Source: Hymenobacter sp. UV11 (lineage in GTDB: Bacteria; Bacteroidota; Bacteroidia; Cytophagales; Hymenobacteraceae). Taken from it: a DNA stretch of 64,000 nucleotides. This document shows positions 15,469 through 22,298 of this stretch, piece after piece (within the stretch, counting starts at the first letter, position 1; each line of letters begins with the position of its first letter). Both the position numbers and the translations under genes were made by a program. The stretch lies in assembly GCF_004684095.1 (NCBI RefSeq), contig NZ_SRII01000010.1:1-64000 (forward strand), written 5' to 3'. Below the pieces are notes generated by a model. The model did no database searches, was not told where the DNA came from, and saw only the letters and a list, made by a program, of their open reading frames with translations.

Positions 15469-17130
15469 TTAATCCTTGCGCGTAAAAAAATTCTTGCCGC
15501 CAATCCAAGTTTGCTGCACTTTCAAATCATGCAGCTTCTCGTTGGGCGCGGTCAATAAATCGGTGTCCAGCACCACAAAATCGGCCAGCATGCCAGCCTT
15601 TATCTGGCCTTTGCGTTTGTCTTCGAAGGCAGCGTGGGCGGCCCAGGTGGTCATGCCGCGCAGGGCCTGCTGGCGGGTAAGGGCGTTTTCCATCTGGAAG
15701 CCGCCGGCCGGGAAGTTCTTGGCATCTTGCCGCGCCACAGCCGCGTGGAAGCCGTAGAGCGGATTAATATCCTCGACCGGAAAATCAGAGCCCAACGCCA
15801 GCTGGCCATATTGCTTCAGCAAATCCTGGTACACGTAAGCGGTTTTGAGGCGCTGCGCACCCAGGCGCTCGCCGGCCCAGTACATGTCGGAAGTGGCATG
15901 AGTAGGCTGCACCGAGGGCACAATGTGGTACTGCCCAAACTTAGATACGTCCTGCGGGCTCACCACCTGCGCGTGCTCGATGCGCCAGCGCCGGTCGGTT
16001 TGCCCCGCCAGTGCCGCCCCGTATATGTCGAGCAGCAGCCGGTTGCTGGAGTCGCCGATGGCGTGGGTATTCATCTGAAACTTCGTGGCAGCCAGCTCCT
16101 TAGCCAGGTCGCGGTAGTACTCGGGGTGTTGCAGCAAAAAGCCCGTCTCGTGCGGCCGGTCGGTGTAGGGGGCCAGCAGCGCCGCCCCGCGCGAGCCCAG
16201 CGCCCCATCGGCATATACTTTGAACGAGCTAATGGTCAGGTTATCACTGAAAAACGGCCCCTTCGGCAGGTAATACGCCTTGTTGGAGGGGGTAGGGTTG
16301 AGCATGGCGTAGAGGCGCAGGTGCAGCTTGCGGGCCTGTTGCAGCGCGGCCATGCGGTCGATGTCTTCCTTGTTGAGGCCGGCGTCGGCGAGGCTGGTGA
16401 GGCCCACGGCCAGGCAGTTTTGCTGGCCAGCCAGCAGGGCCGCGTCGGCCTCGGCCGGGCTGGGCTCGGGGATTTTAGCGGCCACGAGCTTCACGGCATT
16501 ATCCACGAGCAAGCCGGTGAGGTGGCCTTGCGCATCGCGCCCGATTACGCCGCCGCTGATGGGGGTGGCAGCCGTAACACCCGCCAGGTCAAGTGCTTTC
16601 TGGTTGACGAGCGCCGCGTGGCCATCTACGCGCACGAGGAGCACCGGCACATCCGGAAACAGCCGGTCCAGGGTGTCTTTGGTGGGGTAGCGCTGGCCGG
16701 GCCAGTCATTCTGGTCCCAGCCACGGCCGGTGAGCCAGGCCGCTGTGGGCTGCTGCTGCCGGTGCGTAGTAAGGCGGCCCACCGTTTCGGCCCACGAGGT
16801 GGCGCCCACCAGATTGGCCGAGCGCAGGCCCAGCGCGTAGCGGTAAAAGTGGCAGTGCGCATCGTAAAAGCCAGGATAGATAAACTGCCCATGCGCATCC
16901 ACCGTCTGCGCCGCTCGGTAGCGGCCTTGCAGGTCGGCCGCCGTGCCCACGGCCACAAAGTGCCCATCGCGCACGGCAAAAGCCTGCGCCTTGCTAAACG
17001 TAGAGTCCACGGTGTACACCGTGGCATTGGTCACCAACAAGTCAACCGCCTCACGCTGAGACTGACAGCCGCCTAGCCCAACCGAAAGACCAAAAGCCAG
17101 GGTACTACCAAGTTTAAAAATAAGGCGCAT
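15469..17130 (-). CDS. Lipoprotein amidohydrolase (YtcJ-like)
   Basis: A 553-residue metal-dependent hydrolase of the amidohydrolase_3 family. The N-terminus is a lipoprotein signal with lipobox LGGC (Cys near residue 24). PGFYDAHCHFYRY near residue 85 holds the HxH metal ligands. HAIGDSSNRLLLD, RIEHAQVV and ALGSDFPVE contain the later His and Asp ligands. The enzyme is likely to hydrolyse an amide or related substrate in the periplasm. ATG 17130 was chosen because it begins the lipoprotein signal. Substrate unknown. Confidence 0.88.
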   Translation of the reverse strand: MRLIFKLGSTLAFGLSVGLGGCQSQREAVDLLVTNATVYTVDSTFSKAQAFAVRDGHFVAVGTAADLQGRYRAAQTVDAHGQFIYPGFYDAHCHFYRYALGLRSANLVGATSWAETVGRLTTHRQQQPTAAWLTGRGWDQNDWPGQRYPTKDTLDRLFPDVPVLLVRVDGHAALVNQKALDLAGVTAATPISGGVIGRDAQGHLTGLLVDNAVKLVAAKIPEPSPAEADAALLAGQQNCLAVGLTSLADAGLNKEDIDRMAALQQARKLHLRLYAMLNPTPSNKAYYLPKGPFFSDNLTISSFKVYADGALGSRGAALLAPYTDRPHETGFLLQHPEYYRDLAKELAATKFQMNTHAIGDSSNRLLLDIYGAALAGQTDRRWRIEHAQVVSPQDVSKFGQYHIVPSVQPTHATSDMYWAGERLGAQRLKTAYVYQDLLKQYGQLALGSDFPVEDINPLYGFHAAVARQDAKNFPAGGFQMENALTRQQALRGMTTWAAHAAFEDKRKGQIKAGMLADFVVLDTDLLTAPNEKLHDLKVQQTWIGGKNFFTRKD

Positions 17131-17180
17131 GGCACAAAATAGTATGCGAAGTTCCAACCCGAAACCAATGGGCAAAGCTA

Positions 17181-17206
17181 AGCCCGTTCTCGCCAGAGAA
17201 CGGGCT
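17181..17206 (-). terminator. Hairpin downstream of the AMP nucleosidase gene
   Basis: A perfect 11-bp stem (AGCCCGTTCTC and its complement) with a 4-base loop lies 59 bases past the stop codon of the minus-strand gene. It lacks a strong T tract, so terminator function is uncertain. Confidence 0.4.
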
Positions 17207-17219
17207 GCCTAAAACCGTC

Positions 17220-17262
17220 CACAAAATCCGTGAAATCCGGTCAAATCCGTGCTAATCAGTGG
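17220..17262. repeat. Tandem AATCCG repeat
   Basis: Three near copies of AAATCCGtg or AAATCCGgtc follow one another, then a GCTAATCAGTGG end that abuts the AMP nucleosidase stop codon. It looks like a short interspersed repeat. Confidence 0.5.
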
Positions 17263-17264
17263 TC

Positions 17265-18035
17265 CTATTCGAAGCGCATGTGCTTCACCGACTCGCCCGA
17301 ATTCTTCAATTCCAGCAGCGAATCGATACCGATGGCCAGGTGCTGCTTCACAAAATTGGTCGTCACTTTCGAGTCCGACTCGGCCGTTTTCACGCCCTCG
17401 GGCGTCATGGGGTTATCGCTTACCAGCAGTAGCGCGCCGTGCGGGATGTCGTTCATGAAGCCGCACACGAAAATGGTGGCCGTTTCCATGTCTACGGCTA
17501 GGGCGCGCACGCGCTTGAGGTAGTCTTTAAACTCCTCGTCGTGCTCCCACACGCGGCGGTTGGTGGTGTACACGGTGCCGGTGTAGTAGTCCATCTCGTG
17601 CTTCTTAATCATAGAAGAAACAGCGCGTTGCAGCCGGAAAGAGGGTAGGGCCGGAATCTCCTTTGGCAAATAATCGTCGGAAGTTCCCTCGCCGCGAATG
17701 GCCGCGATGGGCAGCACGAGGTCGCCGAGCTTGGTCTTTTTCAGGCCCCCGCACTTGCCCAAAAACAGGGCCGCCTTGGGCTTGATGGCCGAGAGCAAAT
17801 CCATGACCGTGGCCGCCATCGGCGAGCCCATACCGAAGTTGATGATGGTGATGCCGTTGGCCGTGGCCGACTGCATCGGCTTGTCGAGCCCGTGCACTTT
17901 CACCCCAAACTGCTCGGCAAACATGCTCACGTAGTTGCTGAAATTGGTGAGCAGAATGTACTGTCCAAAATCGCCGAGGGCTACGCCCGTGTAGCGTGGC
18001 AGCCAGTTGTTTACAATGTCTTCTTTGGTCTTCAT
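17265..18035 (-). CDS. amn: AMP nucleosidase (short Bacteroidota form)
   Basis: A 256-residue protein of the nucleoside phosphorylase fold. INFGMGSPMAATVMDLL near residue 67 and FLGKCGGLKKTKLGDLVLP are the phosphate and ribose contacts. VDMETATIFVCGF near residue 180 holds the ribose-binding Glu. LLLVSDNPM has the catalytic Asp region. The enzyme splits AMP into adenine and ribose 5-phosphate. At about 257 residues this form lacks the N-terminal regulatory domain of the 480-residue E. coli Amn and is the usual form in Bacteroidota. A family B palindrome lies directly upstream. Confidence 0.88.
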   Translation of the reverse strand: MKTKEDIVNNWLPRYTGVALGDFGQYILLTNFSNYVSMFAEQFGVKVHGLDKPMQSATANGITIINFGMGSPMAATVMDLLSAIKPKAALFLGKCGGLKKTKLGDLVLPIAAIRGEGTSDDYLPKEIPALPSFRLQRAVSSMIKKHEMDYYTGTVYTTNRRVWEHDEEFKDYLKRVRALAVDMETATIFVCGFMNDIPHGALLLVSDNPMTPEGVKTAESDSKVTTNFVKQHLAIGIDSLLELKNSGESVKHMRFE

Positions 18036-18070
18036 GGAGGGTGTTTGGGTTGAATTAAGTTATTTTTTGT

Positions 18071-18160
18071 CTGTCATTGCGAGCCTGCGAAGCAATCGCA
18101 CCCACACGACTCGTCTGGGCGTCGTTTTGGTGCGATTGCTTCGCAGGCTCGCAATGACAG
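18071..18160. repeat. Palindromic repeat, family B, copy 1
   Basis: Perfect 30-bp arms 18071-18100 and 18131-18160 (starting CTGTCATTGCGAGCCTGCGA) with a 30-base loop. It lies between the divergent amn and HsdR-N genes, so here it cannot serve as a shared terminator and must sit in promoter territory. Confidence 0.9.
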
Positions 18161-18190
18161 CCACGGCAATTGACAGTCAGAAACAAAAAA

Positions 18191-18216
18191 GCCGCCTACC
18201 CGGTAGGGTACGGCGG
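18191..18216 (-). terminator. Hairpin with T tract on the minus strand
   Basis: GCCGC-TACCC pairs with GGGTA-GCGGC around a 4-base loop, and on the minus strand it is followed by six T. It would stop transcripts entering from the DUF4833 gene through the HsdR-N gene. Confidence 0.4.
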
Positions 18217-18273
18217 CGCAACGAGCAGAAAGCCCAACGAAATGCGACAACCAAACCCATACCTTTGGAGGTG

Positions 18274-18762
18274 ATGCAAGTGCTCGACCTGCCGCCTTTC
18301 GACCACAAAATTAGGCAAAATTTAGCGAATCTTCCCGAAATCTGGGATGAGCTGCGCCGCAAGTACGTGGTGCTGACCCCCGAAGAGTGGGTGCGGCAGC
18401 ACGTGGCGCACTACCTGATGGCCCACCTGGGCTACCCGCGCGGCCTGCTGAGCCTGGAGCGCGGCCACCGCTACAACCAGCGCCAGAAGCGCACCGACCT
18501 TGTGGCCCTGGGCCCCACCGGCCAGCCGCTGCTGCTGGTGGAGTGCAAGCGGCCCAGCGTGGCCATTACGCCCGCCGTGGCCCAGCAGGCCGCCACCTAC
18601 AACCAGACCATGCGCGCGCCCTACCTGCTGCTCAGCAACGGCTTGGTGCACTACTGCTGGCGCGTCGACTTTGCGCAGGGGCGGAATGAGCGCCTGGCCG
18701 AAATCCCGACCTATGCGCAGGCCGCCGCCTTGGCCGACGGTGAGCGGCCCCAGGGGGGGTAG
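18274..18762 (+). CDS. Type I restriction HsdR N-terminal domain protein (stand-alone)
   Basis: A 162-residue protein of the HSDR_N_2 family. The PD-(D/E)xK nuclease core is visible as TDLVALGPTGQPLLLVECKRP near residues 76-96 (Asp, then Glu-x-Lys). The preceding VRQHVAHYLMAHLGYPRGLL block is typical. No HsdM, HsdS or helicase part is present, so this is not a restriction system. The family is widespread and conserved in Bacteroidota with unknown role. ATG 18274 was chosen because a TTGGAGGTG Shine-Dalgarno-like sequence precedes it and the upstream frame crosses a palindrome. The stop TAG lies in a GGGTAGGG octamer. Confidence 0.82.
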   Translation: MQVLDLPPFDHKIRQNLANLPEIWDELRRKYVVLTPEEWVRQHVAHYLMAHLGYPRGLLSLERGHRYNQRQKRTDLVALGPTGQPLLLVECKRPSVAITPAVAQQAATYNQTMRAPYLLLSNGLVHYCWRVDFAQGRNERLAEIPTYAQAAALADGERPQGG

Positions 18763-18767
18763 GGCTC

Positions 18768-19319
18768 TCAGACGTTGACGCGCATCACGACTGGCTCGTG
18801 AGTGGCGGCGTTCCAGCCCTTAAACTCGATGTAGCGCACGTTGGGCACCCAAAACGTGCCGCCCTCAATGCGCAGGTACACGCGGGTGAGTACAATCTGC
18901 TTGTTGCCAATCACTGTGAATACGTGATATGCCTTGTCTACACTCGATTTCATGAGGTAGAAGGGCACCTTGTCGTAAGCGGCAAATTTTAGCTCGTACT
19001 TATCAGCGGCCAGCTTTTTGGCCGTGAGGCCGTAGGCAAACTTGCGCTGAATAAAGTTGAGGTCCTTGCGCTGGCCCTGCTCGTCGTAGCGCAGCCAGAA
19101 TACGCTAATCGGTTCTTCCTCATTCAACTGGCCCCCGCCATTTAGGTTGAGCTGGTAGATGATGGTATTGGTATTGGGGTCGCGCTGCAGGTAAAACAGC
19201 TGGTTGGCCACCCCGGCCGGCACCGGATACGTGAGCATGGGCTGGCCCGGCTGCGCGGTGGGGTAGGGGCCAAGCCACCCCAGCAGCAGGAGCAGGGTAG
19301 GGAGAAAAGAAAATAGCAT
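18768..19319 (-). CDS. Exported DUF4833-like protein
   Basis: A 183-residue protein with an N-terminal hydrophobic signal (MLFSFLPTLLLLLGWLGPY). The block NQLFYLQRDPNTNTIIYQLN followed by EEPISVFWLRYDEQGQRKDL and a C-terminal YIEFKG is what I associate with DUF4833, an uncharacterised Bacteroidota family. No catalytic motif is evident. It probably works in the periplasm. The 3' end nearly meets the convergent HsdR-N gene (5-base gap). Confidence 0.6.
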   Translation of the reverse strand: MLFSFLPTLLLLLGWLGPYPTAQPGQPMLTYPVPAGVANQLFYLQRDPNTNTIIYQLNLNGGGQLNEEEPISVFWLRYDEQGQRKDLNFIQRKFAYGLTAKKLAADKYELKFAAYDKVPFYLMKSSVDKAYHVFTVIGNKQIVLTRVYLRIEGGTFWVPNVRYIEFKGWNAATHEPVVMRVNV

Positions 19320-19384
19320 AAGCTTGAAGCGGTGGAAGAGTACACCGGGCCGGGCCGATTTGTTTAGCCCCGGCCCCAGCTACC

Positions 19385-19418
19385 TAAAAAAGCCCCCCGA
19401 ACATGCGTTCGGGGGGCT
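19385..19418 (-). terminator. Terminator of the alanine dehydrogenase gene
   Basis: A perfect 12-bp stem AGCCCCCCGAAC with a 4-base loop is followed on the minus strand by TTTTTT. It lies 24 bases past the ald stop codon. Confidence 0.9.
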
Positions 19419-19441
19419 TCCTGGCAGCCACAGGTGCTACT

Positions 19442-20596
19442 TTATGAGATGGCGACTTGCTTGCCAGCCAGCACGTAGCGCTCTTCCAGCACCGACTCTA
19501 CGGGCACCAGCGGCAGGTTCCAGGCGTCGGCTACGCCCTGGTACACCACTTCGCCGTGCACCACGTTGAGGCCCTTGCGCAGGTCCTCGTTGAGCAGGCA
19601 GGCCACGCGCCAGCCCTGGTTGGCCAGCTTCACGGCGTAGGGCAGGGTAGCGTTGGTGAGGGCCAGGGTCGAGGTGTAAGGCACCGCGCCAGGCATGTTG
19701 GCCACGCAGTAGTGCACCACGTCGTCGATGATGAAGGTCGGGTTTTCGTGGGTCGTCGGCTCGCAGGTTTCGATGCAGCCGCCCTGGTCCACGGCCACGT
19801 CCACGAGCACCGTGCCGGGGCGCATGGTCTTGAGCATGTCGCGGGTGATGAGGTGCGGAGCCTTGGCACCCGGAATCAGCACGGCGCCCACTACTAGGTC
19901 GGCGGTTTTGATAGCTTCGCGGATGTTGTACTCGTTCGAGTACTGCGTCACCACGTTCTTGGGCATGAAGTCGTCGAGCTCACGCAAGCGATTCAGGTTG
20001 ATGTCCATGATGGTCACCTGCGCGCCGAGGCCGGCGGCCACCTTGGCAGCCTGCGTGCCCACGATGCCGGCGCCCAGCACGAGCACGTGCGCGGGCTTCA
20101 CGCCGGGCACGCCACCCAGCAAAATGCCACGGCCTTTGAGCGGCTTCTCCAGGTACTTGGCGCCTTCCTGCGGAGCCATGCGGCCAGCCACCTCGCTCAT
20201 CGGAATGAGCAGGGGTAGGGCCCGCGAAGGCAGCTCCACCGTTTCGTAAGCGAGGCACACGGCCTTGCGCTCAATCATGGCGTGGGTCAGCTCCTCGCCG
20301 CTGGCAAAGTGGAAGTACGTGAACAGCAGCTGGTTCTCCTTGATGAGCGGATACTCCTCCGCAATCGGCTCCTTCACCTTGATAATCATCTCGGCCTGCC
20401 CATACACCTCGGCAATGGTCGGCAGCAGCTTGGCGCCGGCCTGCTCATACTCGGCATCGGCAAAGCCCGAGCCTTCGCCGGCGCTTGCTTGCACCAGCAC
20501 CGAGTGGCCATGCTTGCGCAATTCGGCAACACCGGCGGGCGTCAGGCCCACGCGGTTTTCATTATTCTTAATTTCCTTCGGAACACCGATAATCAT
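19442..20596 (-). CDS. ald: Alanine dehydrogenase
   Basis: A 384-residue enzyme with the full AlaDH/PNT architecture. MIIGVPKEIKNNENRVGLTP begins the substrate domain with the conserved Arg and Lys. LGAGIVGTQAAKVAAGLGA near residue 170 is the NAD-binding loop, DINLNRLREL carries the ribose-binding Asp, and VVDVAVDQGGCIET near residue 266 holds the catalytic Asp. It interconverts L-alanine and pyruvate plus ammonia with NAD. Length is close to the usual 370. A TATCTTTA -7-like element lies about 40 bases upstream. Monocistronic with its own terminator. Confidence 0.93.
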   Translation of the reverse strand: MIIGVPKEIKNNENRVGLTPAGVAELRKHGHSVLVQASAGEGSGFADAEYEQAGAKLLPTIAEVYGQAEMIIKVKEPIAEEYPLIKENQLLFTYFHFASGEELTHAMIERKAVCLAYETVELPSRALPLLIPMSEVAGRMAPQEGAKYLEKPLKGRGILLGGVPGVKPAHVLVLGAGIVGTQAAKVAAGLGAQVTIMDINLNRLRELDDFMPKNVVTQYSNEYNIREAIKTADLVVGAVLIPGAKAPHLITRDMLKTMRPGTVLVDVAVDQGGCIETCEPTTHENPTFIIDDVVHYCVANMPGAVPYTSTLALTNATLPYAVKLANQGWRVACLLNEDLRKGLNVVHGEVVYQGVADAWNLPLVPVESVLEERYVLAGKQVAIS

Positions 20597-20670
20597 GGGG
20601 CAGGGGAGGGGAAAAGGGAGGGGTAAAACGTGCCGTAAAGATACGGCCGCCGCTTAGGCAATGAACAGTG

Positions 20671-20725
20671 AGCAGTGAACAAGGAGCAATTACCGCCATA
20701 GCATAATTGCTCCTTGTTCACTGCT
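20671..20725. repeat. Palindromic repeat overlapping the end of the VOC gene
   Basis: Perfect 22-bp arms 20671-20692 and 20704-20725 (AGCAGTGAACAAGGAGCAAT and two more bases). The similarity extends outward with mismatches to about 20661-20737. The right arm provides the last codons and stop of the VOC gene. Confidence 0.85.
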
Positions 20726-21239
20726 CATTGCTCACTGATTTAAGCAGGCCCGGCATATCGAGCGGGTGCGTGTACATGGTCAGCTTGCCGTTGGGCGTGG
20801 TGGGCCACTCGGCGCGTGGGCGGTCCCAGTAGAGCTCCAGGCCGTTACCATCGGGGTCATCGAGGTAAATGGCCTCGCTCACGCCGTGGTCCGAGGCGCC
20901 GAGCAGGGGGTAGCCCGCCTGCATCAGCCGCCGCACCACGGCCGCTAGCCCGGCCCGGTCGCGGTATAAAATAGCCGCGTGGTAGAGGCCCGCTACCCCC
21001 TGGCGCTGGGCCGGGCGCCCGCCCTGGCTGTGCCAGATATTGAGCCCGATGTGGTGGTGGTAGCCATCGGCCGACAAAAACGCGGCCGTGCCCATGTCCA
21101 GCATCACCTCAAAGCCCAGCAGGTCGTGGTAAAAAGCCAGCGCGCGCTTCATGTCCGTAACCTGCAAGTGGATGTGGCCAATGCTGGTGCCAGCGGGCAC
21201 CACGTAGGCTTCGGCACCGGGGGAGGGGGTAGGGTTCAT
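20718..21239 (-). CDS. VOC family protein (extradiol dioxygenase-like)
   Basis: A 173-residue glyoxalase/dioxygenase fold protein. IGHIHLQVTDMKRALAFYHD begins the first beta-alpha-beta unit with a metal-binding His. HHIGLNIWHS and a C-terminal YLDDPDGNGLELYWDRP supply the other His and Glu positions. Its closest recognisable class is the single-domain CatE-like VOC protein. The substrate is unknown. The last residues (VSNEQ) and the stop codon are encoded within a palindromic repeat, so the C-terminus appears to have been rewritten by repeat insertion. A TACTTTTG -7 element lies at 21262-21269. Confidence 0.82.
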   Translation of the reverse strand: MNPTPSPGAEAYVVPAGTSIGHIHLQVTDMKRALAFYHDLLGFEVMLDMGTAAFLSADGYHHHIGLNIWHSQGGRPAQRQGVAGLYHAAILYRDRAGLAAVVRRLMQAGYPLLGASDHGVSEAIYLDDPDGNGLELYWDRPRAEWPTTPNGKLTMYTHPLDMPGLLKSVSNEQ

Positions 21240-21261
21240 AAAGAAAAGCAGTGAGAAAGAG

Positions 21262-21269
21262 CAAAAGTA
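21262..21269 (-). promoter_or_regulatory. -7 promoter element of the VOC gene
   Basis: On the minus strand TACTTTTG matches TAnnTTTG exactly, 22 bases before the ATG. An ATTATTGAATAAT palindrome just upstream (about 21280-21292) could be an operator. Confidence 0.45.
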
Positions 21270-21298
21270 ATGTACCTACATTATTCAATAATGAACCC

Positions 21299-21330
21299 AG
21301 AAAAAAAGCTCTGCTGGTTTGGCAGAGCTT
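21299..21330 (-). terminator. Terminator of the DUF1573 gene
   Basis: AAGCTCTGC (21306-21314) pairs with GCAGAGCTT (21322-21330), and on the minus strand seven T follow. 22 bases after the stop codon. Confidence 0.85.
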
Positions 21331-21352
21331 ACGTTCAATAAGGAGGGGTAGG

Positions 21353-22123
21353 CTACTTAAACGGCACCGATGAGCCGCTTTCTTTCACCAGGCTAGTGGG
21401 CACTAAGTCCTTCACCACGTTGGCCTTGAGGGTTAGCTTGGTGTCGCCGTGCATATCGTTCGAGTCCAGCGTGACGACTTCCGTAGCCGCTCCTACGGCG
21501 CGCTGCGAGTACACCAGCTCCACCACGGCGCTCTGGCCGGGCTTGATGGGCGCGGGCACCGCGCGGTAGCCCACGCAGTAGCACGGCGACGACACGGTGG
21601 TCAGCACCAGGTCTTTGGGCCCGGTGTTGCGCACTCCGATGCGCGCCACCGGCTGCGTACCCGCCTCAATGCGGCCAAAATCGTAGGTGCCGCGCTCCAG
21701 CACCAGCTTGGGCGAGCTGGCCAGCTGGGCGGGCGTGAGGGTGGCCCGCAGCTCCTCCTTGGTAAGCACGGTGCCCTTGAGGCTGAGGACTTTGCTGGCC
21801 TCGCTGGCGTTGCTCATCACGGTCACGGTCTTGGCAAACACGCCGGGCCGGCCGGCGCTGTTGTACACCGCCTTGATGACGCCCGACTTGCCGGGCAGCA
21901 CCGGTGCCTTGGTCCACTCCGGGGTGGTGCAGCCGCAGCTAGCCTGGGCATTGGCAATCACAATAGGTTGATTACCGGTGTTTTTAAACCGAAACTCGTA
22001 AGTAGCCATCGTGCCTTCGGGCACTTTGCCGAAGTCGTGGTCGGTGCTTTCGAATGTAATAACGCCTTGCGCACGGGCGGCCAGCGCCAGCATACACAGC
22101 ACGAGAGTAGAAGCGATACGCAT
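21353..22123 (-). CDS. DUF1573 domain protein, exported
   Basis: A 256-residue protein with a signal peptide (MRIASTLVLCMLALAARAQG). It has two Ig-like DUF1573 units: the first around FESTDHDFGKVPEGTMATYE with CGCTTPEW, the second around YDFGRIEAGTQP with SPCYCVGYRAV. DUF1573 proteins are common exported proteins in Bacteroidota with an ASH-like beta-sandwich. Function unknown. Monocistronic, convergent with nothing close, and divergent from the 2-oxo acid dehydrogenase gene. Confidence 0.88.
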   Translation of the reverse strand: MRIASTLVLCMLALAARAQGVITFESTDHDFGKVPEGTMATYEFRFKNTGNQPIVIANAQASCGCTTPEWTKAPVLPGKSGVIKAVYNSAGRPGVFAKTVTVMSNASEASKVLSLKGTVLTKEELRATLTPAQLASSPKLVLERGTYDFGRIEAGTQPVARIGVRNTGPKDLVLTTVSSPCYCVGYRAVPAPIKPGQSAVVELVYSQRAVGAATEVVTLDSNDMHGDTKLTLKANVVKDLVPTSLVKESGSSVPFK

Positions 22124-22238
22124 GGGAGAAGGTGAAAAAACCGGCCCTGAAAGGAGCCATTATGCGGGGTAACAAATACTTAACTCCATCCAGTGAAGCC
22201 AGCTAGACAAATATACGGCCCACCCCCACGCGATTTCG

Positions 22239-22246
22239 TAAATTTG
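22239..22246 (+). promoter_or_regulatory. -7 promoter element of the 2-oxo acid dehydrogenase gene
   Basis: TAAATTTG matches TAnnTTTG exactly, 52 bases before the ATG at 22299. No matching -33 TTG was found at the usual distance. Confidence 0.45.
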
Positions 22247-22298
22247 TGTCACCGCCCTACCCCTTTCCCACCCACCCACTTCTTTATTACCCTCAATT

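Noticed and set aside
15634..17076. 480-codon open frame on the plus strand
   Set aside because: Antisense to the amidohydrolase, no signal, domain or balanced composition.
17181..17262. tRNA gene
   Set aside because: The hairpin and the AATCC words recalled a T-arm, but no cloverleaf, acceptor stem or anticodon arm can be folded.
18274..18762. Type I restriction-modification locus
   Set aside because: Only an HsdR N-terminal-type domain is present; no HsdM or HsdS genes and no helicase motifs nearby.
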